NCBI GenBank assembly: GCA_015068035.1
Contig: SVLI01000004.1
Span: 102,479-166,478, forward strand
Length of the DNA: 64,000 nucleotides
Direction of reading: 5' to 3'
Origin: Oscillospiraceae bacterium
GTDB taxonomy: Bacteria; Bacillota; Clostridia; Oscillospirales; Oscillospiraceae
The notes beneath the pieces were generated by a model. The model was given only the letters and a program-made list of their open reading frames with translations. It did no database searches and had not been told where the DNA came from. A program made the translations under genes and the position numbers. Of the stretch, positions 1 through 8,674 are shown in pieces. Each line of letters begins with the position of its first letter. The first letter of the stretch is position 1.

Positions 1-528
1 GGTTCTCTGCACCAGACGGAGCCGGAGGAAATGAGCTATATCGACAGCATGGGCCGCCACGCGGCGGTCAAGCGCTGGGAACTGCTCAAGCAGTATATGC
101 CCGGCTTTGAAGAGAGCTTCATCATGCTCTCCGCGCCCCAGCTCGGCACCTGCGGCGGCAAGCGCATCGTGGGCGAGTATTACCTCGTTGAGGAAGACAT
201 GGAGCGCGACGATCCCTTTGAGGACACCATCGCCATCTTCCCTGACAACGACCGCGGCGCGCGTTCGCTGGTGCATCCGCGTTCCTTCGTGCCCTACCGC
301 TCTCTCGTGCCGAAGGATGTGGACGGACTGCTGGTCGGCTGCAGAGCCTTCTCGGCGGATCATGAGTTCAGCGAATTCTTCAACCTCATCCCCCACTGCA
401 TGTGCTTTGGACAGGCGGCCGGTGCGGCCGCAGCCATCGCGCTGAAGAATGGAATCGAAGTTCGCGATGTTCCCTATGCAGAGCTCAAGGCGCTTCTGCT
501 TGAGGGTGGCGCGATCCTTCCCGAATAA
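1..528 (+). CDS. FAD-dependent oxidoreductase, C-terminal part (cut by window edge)
   Basis: The reading frame is open from base 1, so the ATG at 31 is internal and the gene starts outside the window; about 175 residues are visible. The C-terminal segment with PRSFVPYRSLVPKDVDGLLV, then GCRAFSADHEF and the small-residue stretch GQAAGAAAAIA, is the typical end of the FAD_oxidored family (large flavoproteins related to fumarate reductase or HdrA-like FAD proteins), where the last motif contacts FAD. Substrate cannot be told from this part. It ends 12 bases before a strong hairpin terminator, so it is the last gene of its transcript. Confidence 0.75.
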   Translation, partial: GSLHQTEPEEMSYIDSMGRHAAVKRWELLKQYMPGFEESFIMLSAPQLGTCGGKRIVGEYYLVEEDMERDDPFEDTIAIFPDNDRGARSLVHPRSFVPYRSLVPKDVDGLLVGCRAFSADHEFSEFFNLIPHCMCFGQAAGAAAAIALKNGIEVRDVPYAELKALLLEGGAILPE

Positions 529-540
529 GCAAAACGGAAC

Positions 541-577
541 ACGCCCGGCGTCAGATGAAGACGTCGGGCGTCTTTTT
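541..577 (+). terminator. Rho-independent terminator after the FAD oxidoreductase
   Basis: A 12-bp stem (541-552 with 560-571, one G-T pair) with a 7-base loop is followed by CTTTTTGCTTT. It separates the partial oxidoreductase from the folate operon. The rest of 578-726 shows nothing recognisable. Confidence 0.85.
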
Positions 578-726
578 GCTTTCCGGTAATTTCACGATAA
601 CCTTCGTCTTCCGTTTTCCGGCCATTTTCCGGACGGAACCAAGACGCTGTTTAACGAAACGGTTATACCTTGCACAGTAGCCATAAGTGCGCTGCATACA
701 ATCGGATAAAATGTGAAAAATTGTCC

Positions 727-755
727 TTGATTCGTCATATTTCGTATGCTATACT
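727..755 (+). promoter_or_regulatory. Sigma-A type promoter of the folate/MTHFR operon
   Basis: TTGATT (727-732), 17-base spacer, extended TGC before TATACT (750-755). Transcription would begin near 762, about 110 bases before the TTG start codon at 871. No known riboswitch was recognised in that leader. Confidence 0.75.
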
Positions 756-870
756 AAGTTGAATCGGATTGAGAACTGATGGGGTTTGTGTTCTCCCTCC
801 CTACCCGAAAGCATGGAGGAAAAGCACAAATCGAAAAAATGATCAATTCAAGAACAAGGAAGGTGGGACA

Positions 871-2832
871 TTGGAGAACTATACCAAGTACAAGCTGAAA
901 GAGGCTGAAGAGCTCGCCCCGTACCTGGCCGGCACGGACAACATCTTCGTCATTGCTTGTAACAAGTGCTTCAAAGAATTCGAGAGCGTGGACGAGAACG
1001 ACTGCGAAGAGCTGGCGGAACTCGTCAAGGCCCAGGGGAAGACCGTTACCGGCTGCGCAAAGCTGGACTTCCTCTGCAACCAGACGCAGACCGGGAAGAA
1101 GCTCTTTGAGCTGATCCCCGAAGGCACGGAGAGCATCTTCGTGGCATCCTGCGGCCTGGGCATCCAGACCGTCGCCGGAATGGTGGACGTGCCGGTTTAT
1201 GCGGCAGCCGACTCCATCCATTACCGCGGCAGACACGGCATGGCACTCACCCGCAAGGCCTGCGAAGCCTGCGCCCAGTGCTATCTGAACATCACCGGCG
1301 GCATCTGCCCCGTGGTGGACTGCTCCAAGAGCCTCCTCAACGGCCAGTGTGGCGGCGCGAAGAACGGCAAGTGCGAAATCAGCCCCGATAAGGAATGTGC
1401 CTGGGAGAAGATCCAGCAGCGTCTGGAGATGCAGGGCCGCCTGGGTGAGCTCATGCAGCAGCCCGTCCAGCTCCGCGACTATTCCAAGGTGAACTTCAAG
1501 GCCGTTCAGGAATACGTCAAGGCTGTCCGCGAGAGCCGTTTCGATGGTTACTACGGCGGTGTACATCCCTCTGAGCGCAAGGAAATGAGCGAGCATATGC
1601 CGCTCGAGCGCTATCCCGAGCCTGATACCGTGGTCATCCCGCTGTCTCAGCACTCCGGTGCTCCGGCAACGCCCGCTGTTGCGGTTGGCGATCACGTCAA
1701 GGTCGGTCAGCTCATCGGCGAACAGGCCGGCTTCATCAGCGCCCCTGTGCATTCGAGCGTCAGCGGCGAAGTCCTGGCAATCGAGGAGCGCGTCAATCCC
1801 GCAACGCGCGGCGGTCTCTCCGTTGTGATTCGCAACGACAAGAAGAACACGCTGCATGAGAGCGTTGTGCCGAAGGGCGACATTGAGACTCTTTCCAAGG
1901 AAGAGATCGTCAACATCGTCAAGGAAGCCGGTATCGTCGGTATGGGCGGCGCGGGCTTCCCGACTTACGTCAAGCTCAACCCCGGCAAGCCGATCGAGGC
2001 CGTTCTGCTCAACGGCTGCGAGTGCGAGCCGATGATCACGGCGGACCACAAGGTCCTGCTGCACTATCCGGACGAGATCATCTACGGTCTGCGTGCCGCG
2101 ATGAAAGCGGTGGACGCCCCCAAGGGTATCATCGTCATCGAGGACAACAAGCCCGACGCCATCGAGCTGCTGACCGCCAAGTGCGAGGCTTTCGATAACA
2201 TCGAGGTCGTCGTCGCGCGCACCAAGTATCCGCAGGGCGCTGAGAAAATGCTCATCAAGCGCGTTCTGGGCCGCTCCGTCCCGTCCGGCGGACTGCCCGC
2301 CGATGTGGGCGCTGTGGTTTGCAACATCAGCACCGTCAAGGCCATCTCCGACGCGATCCAGCTTGGTATGCCGCTCATCGAGCGCGTGACCACCGTCACG
2401 GGCGAGCGCATCAAGAACCCGGGCAACTACATTGTTCCCGTCGGCACCAGCGTCAAGGAGCTCGTGGAATACTGCGGCGGCATCACTGCCGAGGACGTGA
2501 CCGTCAAGTCCGGCGGCCCCATGATGGGCATTCCGCTGCCGGATCTGGATGTTGCGGTCATCAAGGGCACCAACGGCATCATCGCCTACGACACCGAGCA
2601 CAGTGTGGAAGTTTCCTGCATCAAGTGCGGCCGCTGCGTGGACGTCTGCCCGATGGAACTCTCTCCGCTGTATTTCAGCAAGTTCTTCGATGAGGAGAAT
2701 TGGCAGGGCATGAAGGACAAGAACATCATGGACTGCATCGAGTGCAGAAGCTGTGAGTACATCTGCTCCTCCAAGATCCCGCTGACCCAAAAGATCAAAG
2801 CCGGCAAGGCGGCAGTAAGGGGGTTGAAGTAA
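871..2832 (+). CDS. MetV-RnfC fusion: MTHFR C-terminal-domain protein fused to RnfC-like Fe-S subunit
   Basis: A protein of 653 residues. The start is taken as TTG 871, which follows an AAGGAAGGTGGG ribosome site; earlier in-frame codons lack one. Residues 1 to about 200 are a MetV-like (MTHFR_C) domain rich in Cys, including CAQCYLNITGGICP and NGQCGGAKNGKC. Residues from about 240 are RnfC-like: VGMGGAGFPTYVKLNP and NGCECEPMITADHK fit the FMN/NADH-binding part of RnfC and NuoF-type proteins. Two 4Fe-4S motifs end the protein (CIKCGRCVDVCP near 583, CIECRSCEYIC near 621). In acetogens such as Acetobacterium a separate RnfC2 subunit feeds NADH electrons to MetV-MetF; here the RnfC part carries its own MetV domain while a second metV follows at once. 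The stop overlaps the metV start (TAATG). Inference: electron-input subunit of a methylene-THF reductase complex in the cytosol. Confidence 0.85.
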   Translation: MENYTKYKLKEAEELAPYLAGTDNIFVIACNKCFKEFESVDENDCEELAELVKAQGKTVTGCAKLDFLCNQTQTGKKLFELIPEGTESIFVASCGLGIQTVAGMVDVPVYAAADSIHYRGRHGMALTRKACEACAQCYLNITGGICPVVDCSKSLLNGQCGGAKNGKCEISPDKECAWEKIQQRLEMQGRLGELMQQPVQLRDYSKVNFKAVQEYVKAVRESRFDGYYGGVHPSERKEMSEHMPLERYPEPDTVVIPLSQHSGAPATPAVAVGDHVKVGQLIGEQAGFISAPVHSSVSGEVLAIEERVNPATRGGLSVVIRNDKKNTLHESVVPKGDIETLSKEEIVNIVKEAGIVGMGGAGFPTYVKLNPGKPIEAVLLNGCECEPMITADHKVLLHYPDEIIYGLRAAMKAVDAPKGIIVIEDNKPDAIELLTAKCEAFDNIEVVVARTKYPQGAEKMLIKRVLGRSVPSGGLPADVGAVVCNISTVKAISDAIQLGMPLIERVTTVTGERIKNPGNYIVPVGTSVKELVEYCGGITAEDVTVKSGGPMMGIPLPDLDVAVIKGTNGIIAYDTEHSVEVSCIKCGRCVDVCPMELSPLYFSKFFDEENWQGMKDKNIMDCIECRSCEYICSSKIPLTQKIKAGKAAVRGLK

Positions 2833-3452
2833 TGCTTATCACCCAACTGAAATCCAAGGAGGCCATTGAGTCTCTGTCTGCAGGCAAGGTGTTTATCATC
2901 AACTGCCACGGCTGCAAGGAAGTCAGCTTCCCCGAGGCCGAAGCGAAAGAGCTGCAGAAGGAGCTGCAGGAGGCCGGAAAGGTCACCGGCATCTTCACCA
3001 CCGACTACATCTGCAATCCGGACAACCTGAAGCTGCGCCTTTCCTACTATGAGAAGGAAATCGCTGCAGCGGACGCGGTTCTCGTGTTCTCCTGCGGTGT
3101 CGGTGTGCAGACCGTTTCCGAGTTCCTGGCGCCGAAGAAGGTCTTCGTCGCTTGCGACACGATCCCGCTGCCCGGTTTCCAGGGCGTTACTCCGCTTGAG
3201 GTCGACTGCGCCCAGTGCGGTGAGTGCTACCTGAACATCACCGGCGGCATCTGCCCCCTGACGGCTTGCTCCAAGAGCCTGGTCAACGGCCAGTGCGGCG
3301 GTGCCAAGGCCGGCAAGTGCGAAGTGGATCCGGATATGGAATGCGGCTGGGAGCGCATCTACCACCGTCTGAAGCAGGTCGGTCGGCTGGATATGCTCAA
3401 GTGCCCCGTGCAGATCCGCGACTATTCCAACGACGTGCAGATCGCCGAATAA
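2832..3452 (+). CDS. metV: MetV, methylenetetrahydrofolate reductase small/zinc subunit
   Basis: The gene encodes 206 residues and starts inside the stop codon of the previous gene (TAATG), which implies translational coupling. The protein is an MTHFR_C domain throughout: CHGCKE near the N-terminus, then CAQCGECYLNITGGICP and VNGQCGGAKAGKC. Family members bind zinc and an Fe-S cluster and pair with MetF, passing electrons to its flavin. It resembles the N-terminal domain of the preceding fusion protein, so the operon holds two MetV-type domains, probably from a duplication. No truncation is visible. Its place between the RnfC-like protein and MetF supports a three-subunit reductase. Confidence 0.9.
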   Translation: MLITQLKSKEAIESLSAGKVFIINCHGCKEVSFPEAEAKELQKELQEAGKVTGIFTTDYICNPDNLKLRLSYYEKEIAAADAVLVFSCGVGVQTVSEFLAPKKVFVACDTIPLPGFQGVTPLEVDCAQCGECYLNITGGICPLTACSKSLVNGQCGGAKAGKCEVDPDMECGWERIYHRLKQVGRLDMLKCPVQIRDYSNDVQIAE

Positions 3453-3497
3453 GACGACGACGCACCAATTTGATTTATAAGATAAGGAGCAATCGTA

Positions 3498-4379
3498 ATG
3501 AAGATTACCGAGCTTTTTTCCCGTGGTGAATTTGTCGTTTCCGCCGAAGTAGGCCCTCCGAAGGGTTGCCACATCGAAGGTCTTGTCGAGGAAGCGAAAG
3601 AGTACCTCAGCGGCATTACCGCCGTTAACGTCACCGACAGCCAGTCCTCCGTCATGCGTATGGGCTCTCTGGCCACCTGCAAGGCGCTCAAGGACGAGGG
3701 TCTCAACCCCATTTTCCAGCTCACCTGCCGCGACCGCAACCGCATCGCGCTGCAGTCTGACATTCTCAGCGCCGCTGCTTTCGGCATTGACAACATTCTC
3801 TGCCTGACCGGTGACCACACCAAGATGGGTGACCATCCCCAGGCCAAGCCCGTTTTCGATCTCGACTCCGTCTCCCTGCTGCATGCTGTCAGCCAGCTGG
3901 AGAAGGGCGTTGACCTCGGCGGCAACGAGCTCGTGGGCGAGCCCCCGAAGTTCGCCAAGGGCGCTGTTGTCTCTCCCTGCAGCGACAGCCTCGATGCGCA
4001 GCTTGCCAAGATGGAGCGCAAGGTTATGGCCGGTGCGGAGTATTTCCAGACCCAGGCCGTCTTTGAGCCCGAGAAGTTCATCGCCTTCATGGAGAAGGCC
4101 AAGCAGTTTGGTGTTCCGGTGCAGCTTGGCGTTATCATCCCGAAGAACGCGGGTATGGTCAAGTACATGAACCGCAACGTGGCCGGCATCCACTGCCCCG
4201 ACGATATGATCGCCGAGCTGGCTGCCGACAAGGAGCGTGCCAAGGCCGGTATCACCGGCGTGGAGATCACCGCGCGCATCATCAAGGCCTGCCGTCCCTA
4301 CTGCCAGGGCGTCCACATCATGGCGCTTGGCTGGGAAGACAAGGTTCCCGAGGTTCTCAAGCTCGCGGGCATCATCTAA
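3498..4379 (+). CDS. metF: MetF, 5,10-methylenetetrahydrofolate reductase
   Basis: The gene encodes 293 residues, a normal length for bacterial MetF, and starts at ATG 3498 behind AAGGAGC. It is an FMN/FAD TIM-barrel enzyme reducing methylene-THF to methyl-THF. Family motifs seen are EVGPPKG near residue 17, VTDSQSSVMRMGS, QLTCRDRNR, LCLTGDH and PCSDSL. It lacks the long regulatory C-terminus of eukaryotic enzymes. As last gene of the metV-rnfC/metV/metF operon it would be the catalytic subunit, supplying methyl groups for methionine synthesis or, in acetogens, for acetyl-CoA synthesis. Whether this organism runs a full Wood-Ljungdahl pathway cannot be told from this window. Confidence 0.95.
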   Translation: MKITELFSRGEFVVSAEVGPPKGCHIEGLVEEAKEYLSGITAVNVTDSQSSVMRMGSLATCKALKDEGLNPIFQLTCRDRNRIALQSDILSAAAFGIDNILCLTGDHTKMGDHPQAKPVFDLDSVSLLHAVSQLEKGVDLGGNELVGEPPKFAKGAVVSPCSDSLDAQLAKMERKVMAGAEYFQTQAVFEPEKFIAFMEKAKQFGVPVQLGVIIPKNAGMVKYMNRNVAGIHCPDDMIAELAADKERAKAGITGVEITARIIKACRPYCQGVHIMALGWEDKVPEVLKLAGII

Positions 4380-4400
4380 GTCCATCGCAAAAAACAACAA

Positions 4401-4434
4401 ACGGGCGGACGCATTCGCGTCCGCCCGTTTTCTT
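4401..4434. terminator. Terminator between convergent metF and the membrane spermidine-synthase-like gene
   Basis: A perfect 12-bp stem (4401-4412 with 4417-4428), loop ATTC, then TTTCTTTATTT. On the left side an A-rich run gives a T-run for the opposite strand, so it may act in both directions. Confidence 0.85.
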
Positions 4435-4475
4435 TATTTCCGCTTCACTTATACAGTTTCATTTGCCTGCCTATT

Positions 4476-6077
4476 TCAGCCGATCATCTCCAGCAGCCCG
4501 GCAAGGCCGTTTTCACGGTAGCCCTCCCGGATCTCCGTGAGCTCGCCGCCGATCAGCTCGTCAATCACGCGCATGCCCAGCAGTTCCACCGGCGCCTTAT
4601 CGTCCGTGAAGATGTGCTCCCCGCCTTCATAAGCGGTGAGCCCTGCCTCCACCTTATCCATCATCGCGCGAAGCTGCGGATCGGAAAGCTTCTCCTTCCC
4701 TTCCCGGAAGCGCGTCATGCCCTCGCCAAAAGAGGCAAACAGCTCCGAATTGGTCGTGCGCGGCACGTCCACCGTCCAGACCTCCGGGAATACCGATGCA
4801 ATCGTGTCACACAAATATTCGTTGATCGAGCCTTCTCCGCCGGAATGCATATTCATATTCACAACCATCACGCCGCCGGGCTTGAGCTGATCGCGCACCA
4901 TGGTGAAAAACTCCACGGAGGACATCTGGAAAGGAATGGTGATGTCCTGATAGGCGTCCACCATGATGACATCGTATTGCTTCTCCGCCGCGTCGAGATA
5001 GGCGCGGCCGTCATAGACCTCAATCGTTGCCTCCTCGGGAAGCGCAAAATGCGACGTGGCGAGCGCGGCGATCTTCTCGTCAATCTCCACGCCCTCGATG
5101 TCCATGCCGTCAAAGTATTTCAGGCACTGGGTCGCATAGGTGCCCGTACCCATACCGAGGATCAGAACATCCGCTTCCGCACCTTCCGTAACACCCGCCA
5201 TCAAGGGCGCTGCAAGCGCATAGTCATAGTACATGCCCGTGAGATCGTCATCCTTCATTTTGATGGACTGCACGCCGAACATAACGTTCGTGGAAAGGGT
5301 GATCGAGTCCTCATCCTCGCGTACCTGCAGATAGTTATAGATGCTCTCGTCCTCCACAACCAGATCAGTCTCCCAAAATGCAAAAGACGAGCTGTGTCCG
5401 AACGCGCAGCACAGCGCAAAAATCACAAGCGCAACGGCGCAGCGCACAAGCCGCGTTTTCTCCGCGAGGAAATAGATCGCGCAGATCACAAGCAGCACGC
5501 CCGCAAAAATCAGGAAAGTGACCGAGGTGCCCACCGCCGGGATCGTCACAAAAGTCGGCAGGAAGGTGCCGATGATGCTGCCGATTGTGTTGAGCGCGCC
5601 GAGTCTGCCGACGATCTTGCCGCTGTCCTCCAGACTGCCGACCGTGTATTTTGCCAGCGAAGGCGTCACTGTTCCGAGCAGGAGCAGCGGGAACACAAAC
5701 AGAATCATGCAGGCGGCAAAGGCAGCCCAGATCAAAAAGTTCTTTGTTACGAACAGCGCCAGCGCGCCGGTGATGCCCACGATGACATATTTCCCGAGAA
5801 GCGGGATGGCGGCAATCCAGCAGGCAGCCAGCAGCAAACGCAGGTACAGCCGACCCGGATCGGGCTTTTTATCCGCAGAGCGTCCGCCCCAGACATTGCC
5901 GAGCGCCATAGCGATCATGATCGTGCCGATAATAATCGTCCAGACGATTTGGCTGGAGCTGAAATAGGGCGCAAGCAGGCGGCTGGCGCCGAGTTCCACC
6001 GCCATGACGGACATGCCGGAGAAGAACTCGGTCATATACAAAAACCACTTGCGGCTGAGAATCTTTTTATTTTCCAT
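4476..6077 (-). CDS. Membrane-embedded spermidine synthase-like protein (SpeE fold fused to transporter-like helices)
   Basis: The gene encodes 533 residues. The N-terminal half (to about 215) holds several hydrophobic helices. The C-terminal half has a Rossmann-type aminopropyltransferase/methyltransferase core: VLILGMGTGTYATQ, then EIDEKIAALA, DGRAYL and VDAYQD. This layout is the family of fused integral-membrane spermidine synthases, which are common in anaerobes and often lack proof of polyamine synthesis. The exact substrate is therefore uncertain. It starts at ATG 6077 behind AGGGGGAAC, follows ybaB on the same strand and converges on metF. Confidence 0.8.
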   Translation of the reverse strand: MENKKILSRKWFLYMTEFFSGMSVMAVELGASRLLAPYFSSSQIVWTIIIGTIMIAMALGNVWGGRSADKKPDPGRLYLRLLLAACWIAAIPLLGKYVIVGITGALALFVTKNFLIWAAFAACMILFVFPLLLLGTVTPSLAKYTVGSLEDSGKIVGRLGALNTIGSIIGTFLPTFVTIPAVGTSVTFLIFAGVLLVICAIYFLAEKTRLVRCAVALVIFALCCAFGHSSSFAFWETDLVVEDESIYNYLQVREDEDSITLSTNVMFGVQSIKMKDDDLTGMYYDYALAAPLMAGVTEGAEADVLILGMGTGTYATQCLKYFDGMDIEGVEIDEKIAALATSHFALPEEATIEVYDGRAYLDAAEKQYDVIMVDAYQDITIPFQMSSVEFFTMVRDQLKPGGVMVVNMNMHSGGEGSINEYLCDTIASVFPEVWTVDVPRTTNSELFASFGEGMTRFREGKEKLSDPQLRAMMDKVEAGLTAYEGGEHIFTDDKAPVELLGMRVIDELIGGELTEIREGYRENGLAGLLEMIG

Positions 6078-6094
6078 ATTGTTCCCCCTATAAC

Positions 6095-6121
6095 ATACGG
6101 CGGGCCAATGGCCCGCCGTAT
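6095..6121. repeat. Perfect 12-bp inverted repeat between ybaB and the SpeE-like gene
   Basis: Stem 6095-6106 with 6110-6121, loop AAT. No T-run follows on the minus strand; the next bases there are the ribosome site of the SpeE-like gene. It may be a T-poor terminator or an RNA stabilising hairpin. Confidence 0.6.
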
Positions 6122-6141
6122 TGCTTTCTCCTTATAATGCC

Positions 6142-6489
6142 TCAGAAGGGCAGATTCATGCCGCCCGTGAGCTTCGACATATTTGCAGCAGCCTGCGACT
6201 CCGCCGCGCGGAGCGCCTCGTTCACCGCAGCGATCACCATATCCTGCAGCATCTCGACATCCTCGGGATCCACAGCATCCGGATCGATCTCCAGCCGCAC
6301 AAGCTCCCGCTTGCCGGTGACCACAGCCAGCACCGCACCGCCGCCGGCGCGGGCCTCAAACTCCTTGGCCTCCAGCTCTTCCTGCATTTTCAGCATTTCC
6401 GCCTGCATCTTCTGTGCCTGCTTCATCATGTTCATCTGATTCATTCCGCCGCCTCCCATCATACCGCCGCGAAAACCACCCTTTGCCAT
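6142..6489 (-). CDS. ybaB: YbaB/EbfC family nucleoid-associated protein
   Basis: The gene encodes 115 residues. It has the family pattern: a Gly/Met-rich N-terminus, a basic amphipathic helix ([19 protein letters not shown]), then [19 protein letters not shown] and the acidic [18 protein letters not shown]. These are small dimers that bind DNA and shape the nucleoid. The dnaX-ybaB order is widely conserved, and 54 bases separate the two genes here. The usual third gene recR does not follow; a SpeE-like gene comes instead. The start is ATG 6489 behind GGAGGGAC. Confidence 0.95.
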   Translation of the reverse strand: MAKGGFRGGMMGGGGMNQMNMMKQAQKMQAEMLKMQEELEAKEFEARAGGGAVLAVVTGKRELVRLEIDPDAVDPEDVEMLQDMVIAAVNEALRAAESQAAANMSKLTGGMNLPF

Positions 6490-6543
6490 GTTTGTCCCTC
6501 CTGTATTCTTTCTGTGACGAAACGCCGCTTCACACGAAAACCG

Positions 6544-8226
6544 TCACTCAAATGTTACGCCGAACTTCGCAAGATCGGCAAGTTTATCCTTCTTCGTTTC
6601 GTCCGTCTGCACCGAGAGCAGATCCTCCGAACCAACGCGCAGCTTCATGCCCGTTGTCCGCTCCGCCGCAGCGCGAACCGCTTCCAAAATATTGGGCTTA
6701 TCCAGCATCATCCGGGCAAAGCCGTTTTTATACTGCACCGTCAGCATGTCGCCCACCAGTTTGCCGCCGACAGCCGCACCGTCCGAGAGCATATTAAAAG
6801 TGCCGATCGGCAGCTCGCCGCGCACAGCATCCAGAATATTCTGCCACAAGCCAACGCTGTCCGCCGCCTTCACCGCCGGTGCGGGTGTTTCGGGCTTTGG
6901 TACTTCAGGCTTTGGCTTCTCTGCTTCCGGCACAGGCTCTTTTGCCGTTTCCGGTTTGGGCTGCACCGCCTCCGGCACAGGCTGCTTCTGCTCCTGTATG
7001 GACGCCGCCCGCTCCGTTTTCGGCTCCTGCGGTGCCGGTTTCGCCTGTGGCGCTGGCGTCTGCGCTGCCTGTGCAGACGTGCGCGCAACCGGCGCGCCCT
7101 GTTCGAGCCGCGCAACGCGCTCGGCAAGCTCTCTCAAACTTCCGATCTCCGCCGGTTCACACAGCCGGATCAGGCACAGTTCCGCTGCCGTTCTGGGATT
7201 CTGCACATTGCGTAGGTTTCCCAGCGTCTCCTGAATTTTCTCCATATCCGACGCCAGGCGTCCCGGGCTGAATTTTTCACAGACGCTGCGGAGCACGGCA
7301 TCGTCATACGCGCCGCTGAGCAGCGCCGTTCCGCCCTTGGGCGCGACCGAAAGGATCAGCGCATCCCGTTCCAGACTGCACAGCTCGCCGAGCAGCGTCT
7401 CCGGGGATTTTCCATCCTGCCAAAGCGCATCAAAGGCCGCAAGTGCGCGCGCCGTGTCCCCTTCGGCCACCGCAAAAAGAATTTCCGCCGTCCGCGCGCC
7501 ACCGGCAAGGCCCATTGCGTCACGCACAACATCTTCATCGATCTTTCCGCGCCCCATGCACTGGTCGAGCATATTCAGCCCATCACGCATGGCACCCTCG
7601 GCGAGTCTGCCGAGCATTTCCGCCGCGCCGGGCGTTAAATCAAGCTTCTCTTCCCGCGCAACGTACTGCAGGCGGGATGCCACCGTTTCGGGCGGCAGAC
7701 GCCGGAAATTATAGCGCTGGCAGCGGGAAAGGATCGTTGCGGGCACCTTATTGAGCTCCGTCGTCGCCAGAATGAACATCAGATGCTCCGGCGGCTCCTC
7801 CAAAATCTTCAGCAGCGCATTAAAGGCCGAAATGGAGAGCATATGCACTTCATCAACGATGTACACACGTCTGCGAACAGCAGCCGGGGAATACACCGCC
7901 TCGTCCCGCAGCGCGCGGACATTATCCACGCCGTTGTTGGATGCAGCGTCCAGCTCCTCCACGTCCAGAATCGAACCGTCGTCAATACCCTGACAGGCCC
8001 GGCAATGATTGCAGGGGTTTCCGTTCACAGGCGAGAGGCAGTTGACGGCCTTGGCCAAAATCTTCGCGCAGGTCGTTTTTCCCGTGCCGCGCGTGCCGAC
8101 AAACAGATACGCATGCGAAACGGAATCGGAAATCACCTGATTTTTCAGTGTTTCCGTAATATGGGGCTGGCCGACCACGTCATCAAACGTGCGCGGTCTC
8201 CATTTCCGATACAAAGCCTGATACAT
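6544..8226 (-). CDS. dnaX: DNA polymerase III gamma/tau subunit
   Basis: The start is set at ATG 8226 behind GGGGGAGAGAG, giving 560 residues beginning MYQALYRKWRPRTFDDVVGQ, the canonical N-terminus; the upstream in-frame extension is spurious. The AAA+ clamp-loader domain shows Walker A GTRGTGKTT, a zinc knuckle (CLSPVNGNPCNHCRAC), Walker B VDEVHM and sensor TTELNKVPATILSRC. A Pro/Ala/Lys/Glu-rich linker near residues 385-460 precedes a C-terminal domain that binds polymerase. It loads the sliding clamp at the replication fork. It lies just downstream of the SRP RNA on the same strand, a common Firmicutes order. Confidence 0.96.
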   Translation of the reverse strand: MYQALYRKWRPRTFDDVVGQPHITETLKNQVISDSVSHAYLFVGTRGTGKTTCAKILAKAVNCLSPVNGNPCNHCRACQGIDDGSILDVEELDAASNNGVDNVRALRDEAVYSPAAVRRRVYIVDEVHMLSISAFNALLKILEEPPEHLMFILATTELNKVPATILSRCQRYNFRRLPPETVASRLQYVAREEKLDLTPGAAEMLGRLAEGAMRDGLNMLDQCMGRGKIDEDVVRDAMGLAGGARTAEILFAVAEGDTARALAAFDALWQDGKSPETLLGELCSLERDALILSVAPKGGTALLSGAYDDAVLRSVCEKFSPGRLASDMEKIQETLGNLRNVQNPRTAAELCLIRLCEPAEIGSLRELAERVARLEQGAPVARTSAQAAQTPAPQAKPAPQEPKTERAASIQEQKQPVPEAVQPKPETAKEPVPEAEKPKPEVPKPETPAPAVKAADSVGLWQNILDAVRGELPIGTFNMLSDGAAVGGKLVGDMLTVQYKNGFARMMLDKPNILEAVRAAAERTTGMKLRVGSEDLLSVQTDETKKDKLADLAKFGVTFE

Positions 8227-8295
8227 CGCTCTCTCCCCCCTGTTCGACATCCGGCGGGGAATTTCCCACGCCGAAAACAATACGGCCGTTGATAA

Positions 8296-8563
8296 GACTG
8301 CACACCCGCCTTTGAATATCCGATACATCCGTTACCGAGGCAGCCGGCTCAGATCCGGTAGCCTCACGGCACACGGGGAAACTCACTTAATGCTGCTCGG
8401 TTCCCCGCCTGACATGGTTCACAAGCCCCCGTTGCGCGAGACCGAATCGTCAACGCTGCTTACCACGGTCAGACAACACATCGAATATCCGGGGGCGGGA
8501 ATTCATCCCTGCTATAGCGGATTGCAGGTATAGGGCACCGCTGGCTCCCCGACTAGTGCAGCC
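8296..8563 (-). ncRNA. ffs: Signal recognition particle RNA, long Gram-positive type
   Basis: The minus strand holds a 268-base RNA that follows the Bacillus scRNA closely. It has the 5' Alu region (GGTGCCCTATACCTGCAATC, GCTATAGCAGGG) and the domain IV core (GTGAACCATGTCAGG, GGAA loop, GAGCAGCATTAAGTGAG, GTGTGCCGTGAGG). The ends pair with each other: GGCTGCAC at 8563-8556 with GTGCAGTC at 8303-8296. Bacillus scRNA is 271 bases. Unlike the usual TCCGGAAGGA tip, the tetraloop is closed by CGG/CCG. The RNA binds Ffh and targets membrane proteins. dnaX follows 69 bases downstream. Confidence 0.93.
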
Positions 8564-8586
8564 TTATCCACGGCCGCTTCTTATTT

Positions 8587-8614
8587 ATTATACACACTTT
8601 TTTCGATTGTGCAA
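8587..8614 (-). promoter_or_regulatory. Promoter of the SRP RNA gene
   Basis: On the minus strand TTGCAC (8614-8609), 16-base spacer, TATAAT (8592-8587). The predicted start lies about 15 bases before the mature 5' end, consistent with end processing as in Bacillus. It may also transcribe dnaX. Confidence 0.8.
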
Positions 8615-8674
8615 GATGCAAATGCGCGCCGATTTTGGGTCTGCGCAGGAAGCGAAGCTTCGGCGCTGCGCCGT

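Noticed and set aside
754..2790. Long open frame antisense to the MetV-RnfC fusion gene
   Set aside because: It has no ribosome site or family motif, and the GC-rich codon pattern of the sense gene creates such mirror frames. The same holds for long antisense frames over hisS, aspS, the Old Yellow Enzyme-type gene, feoB, fhs and others.
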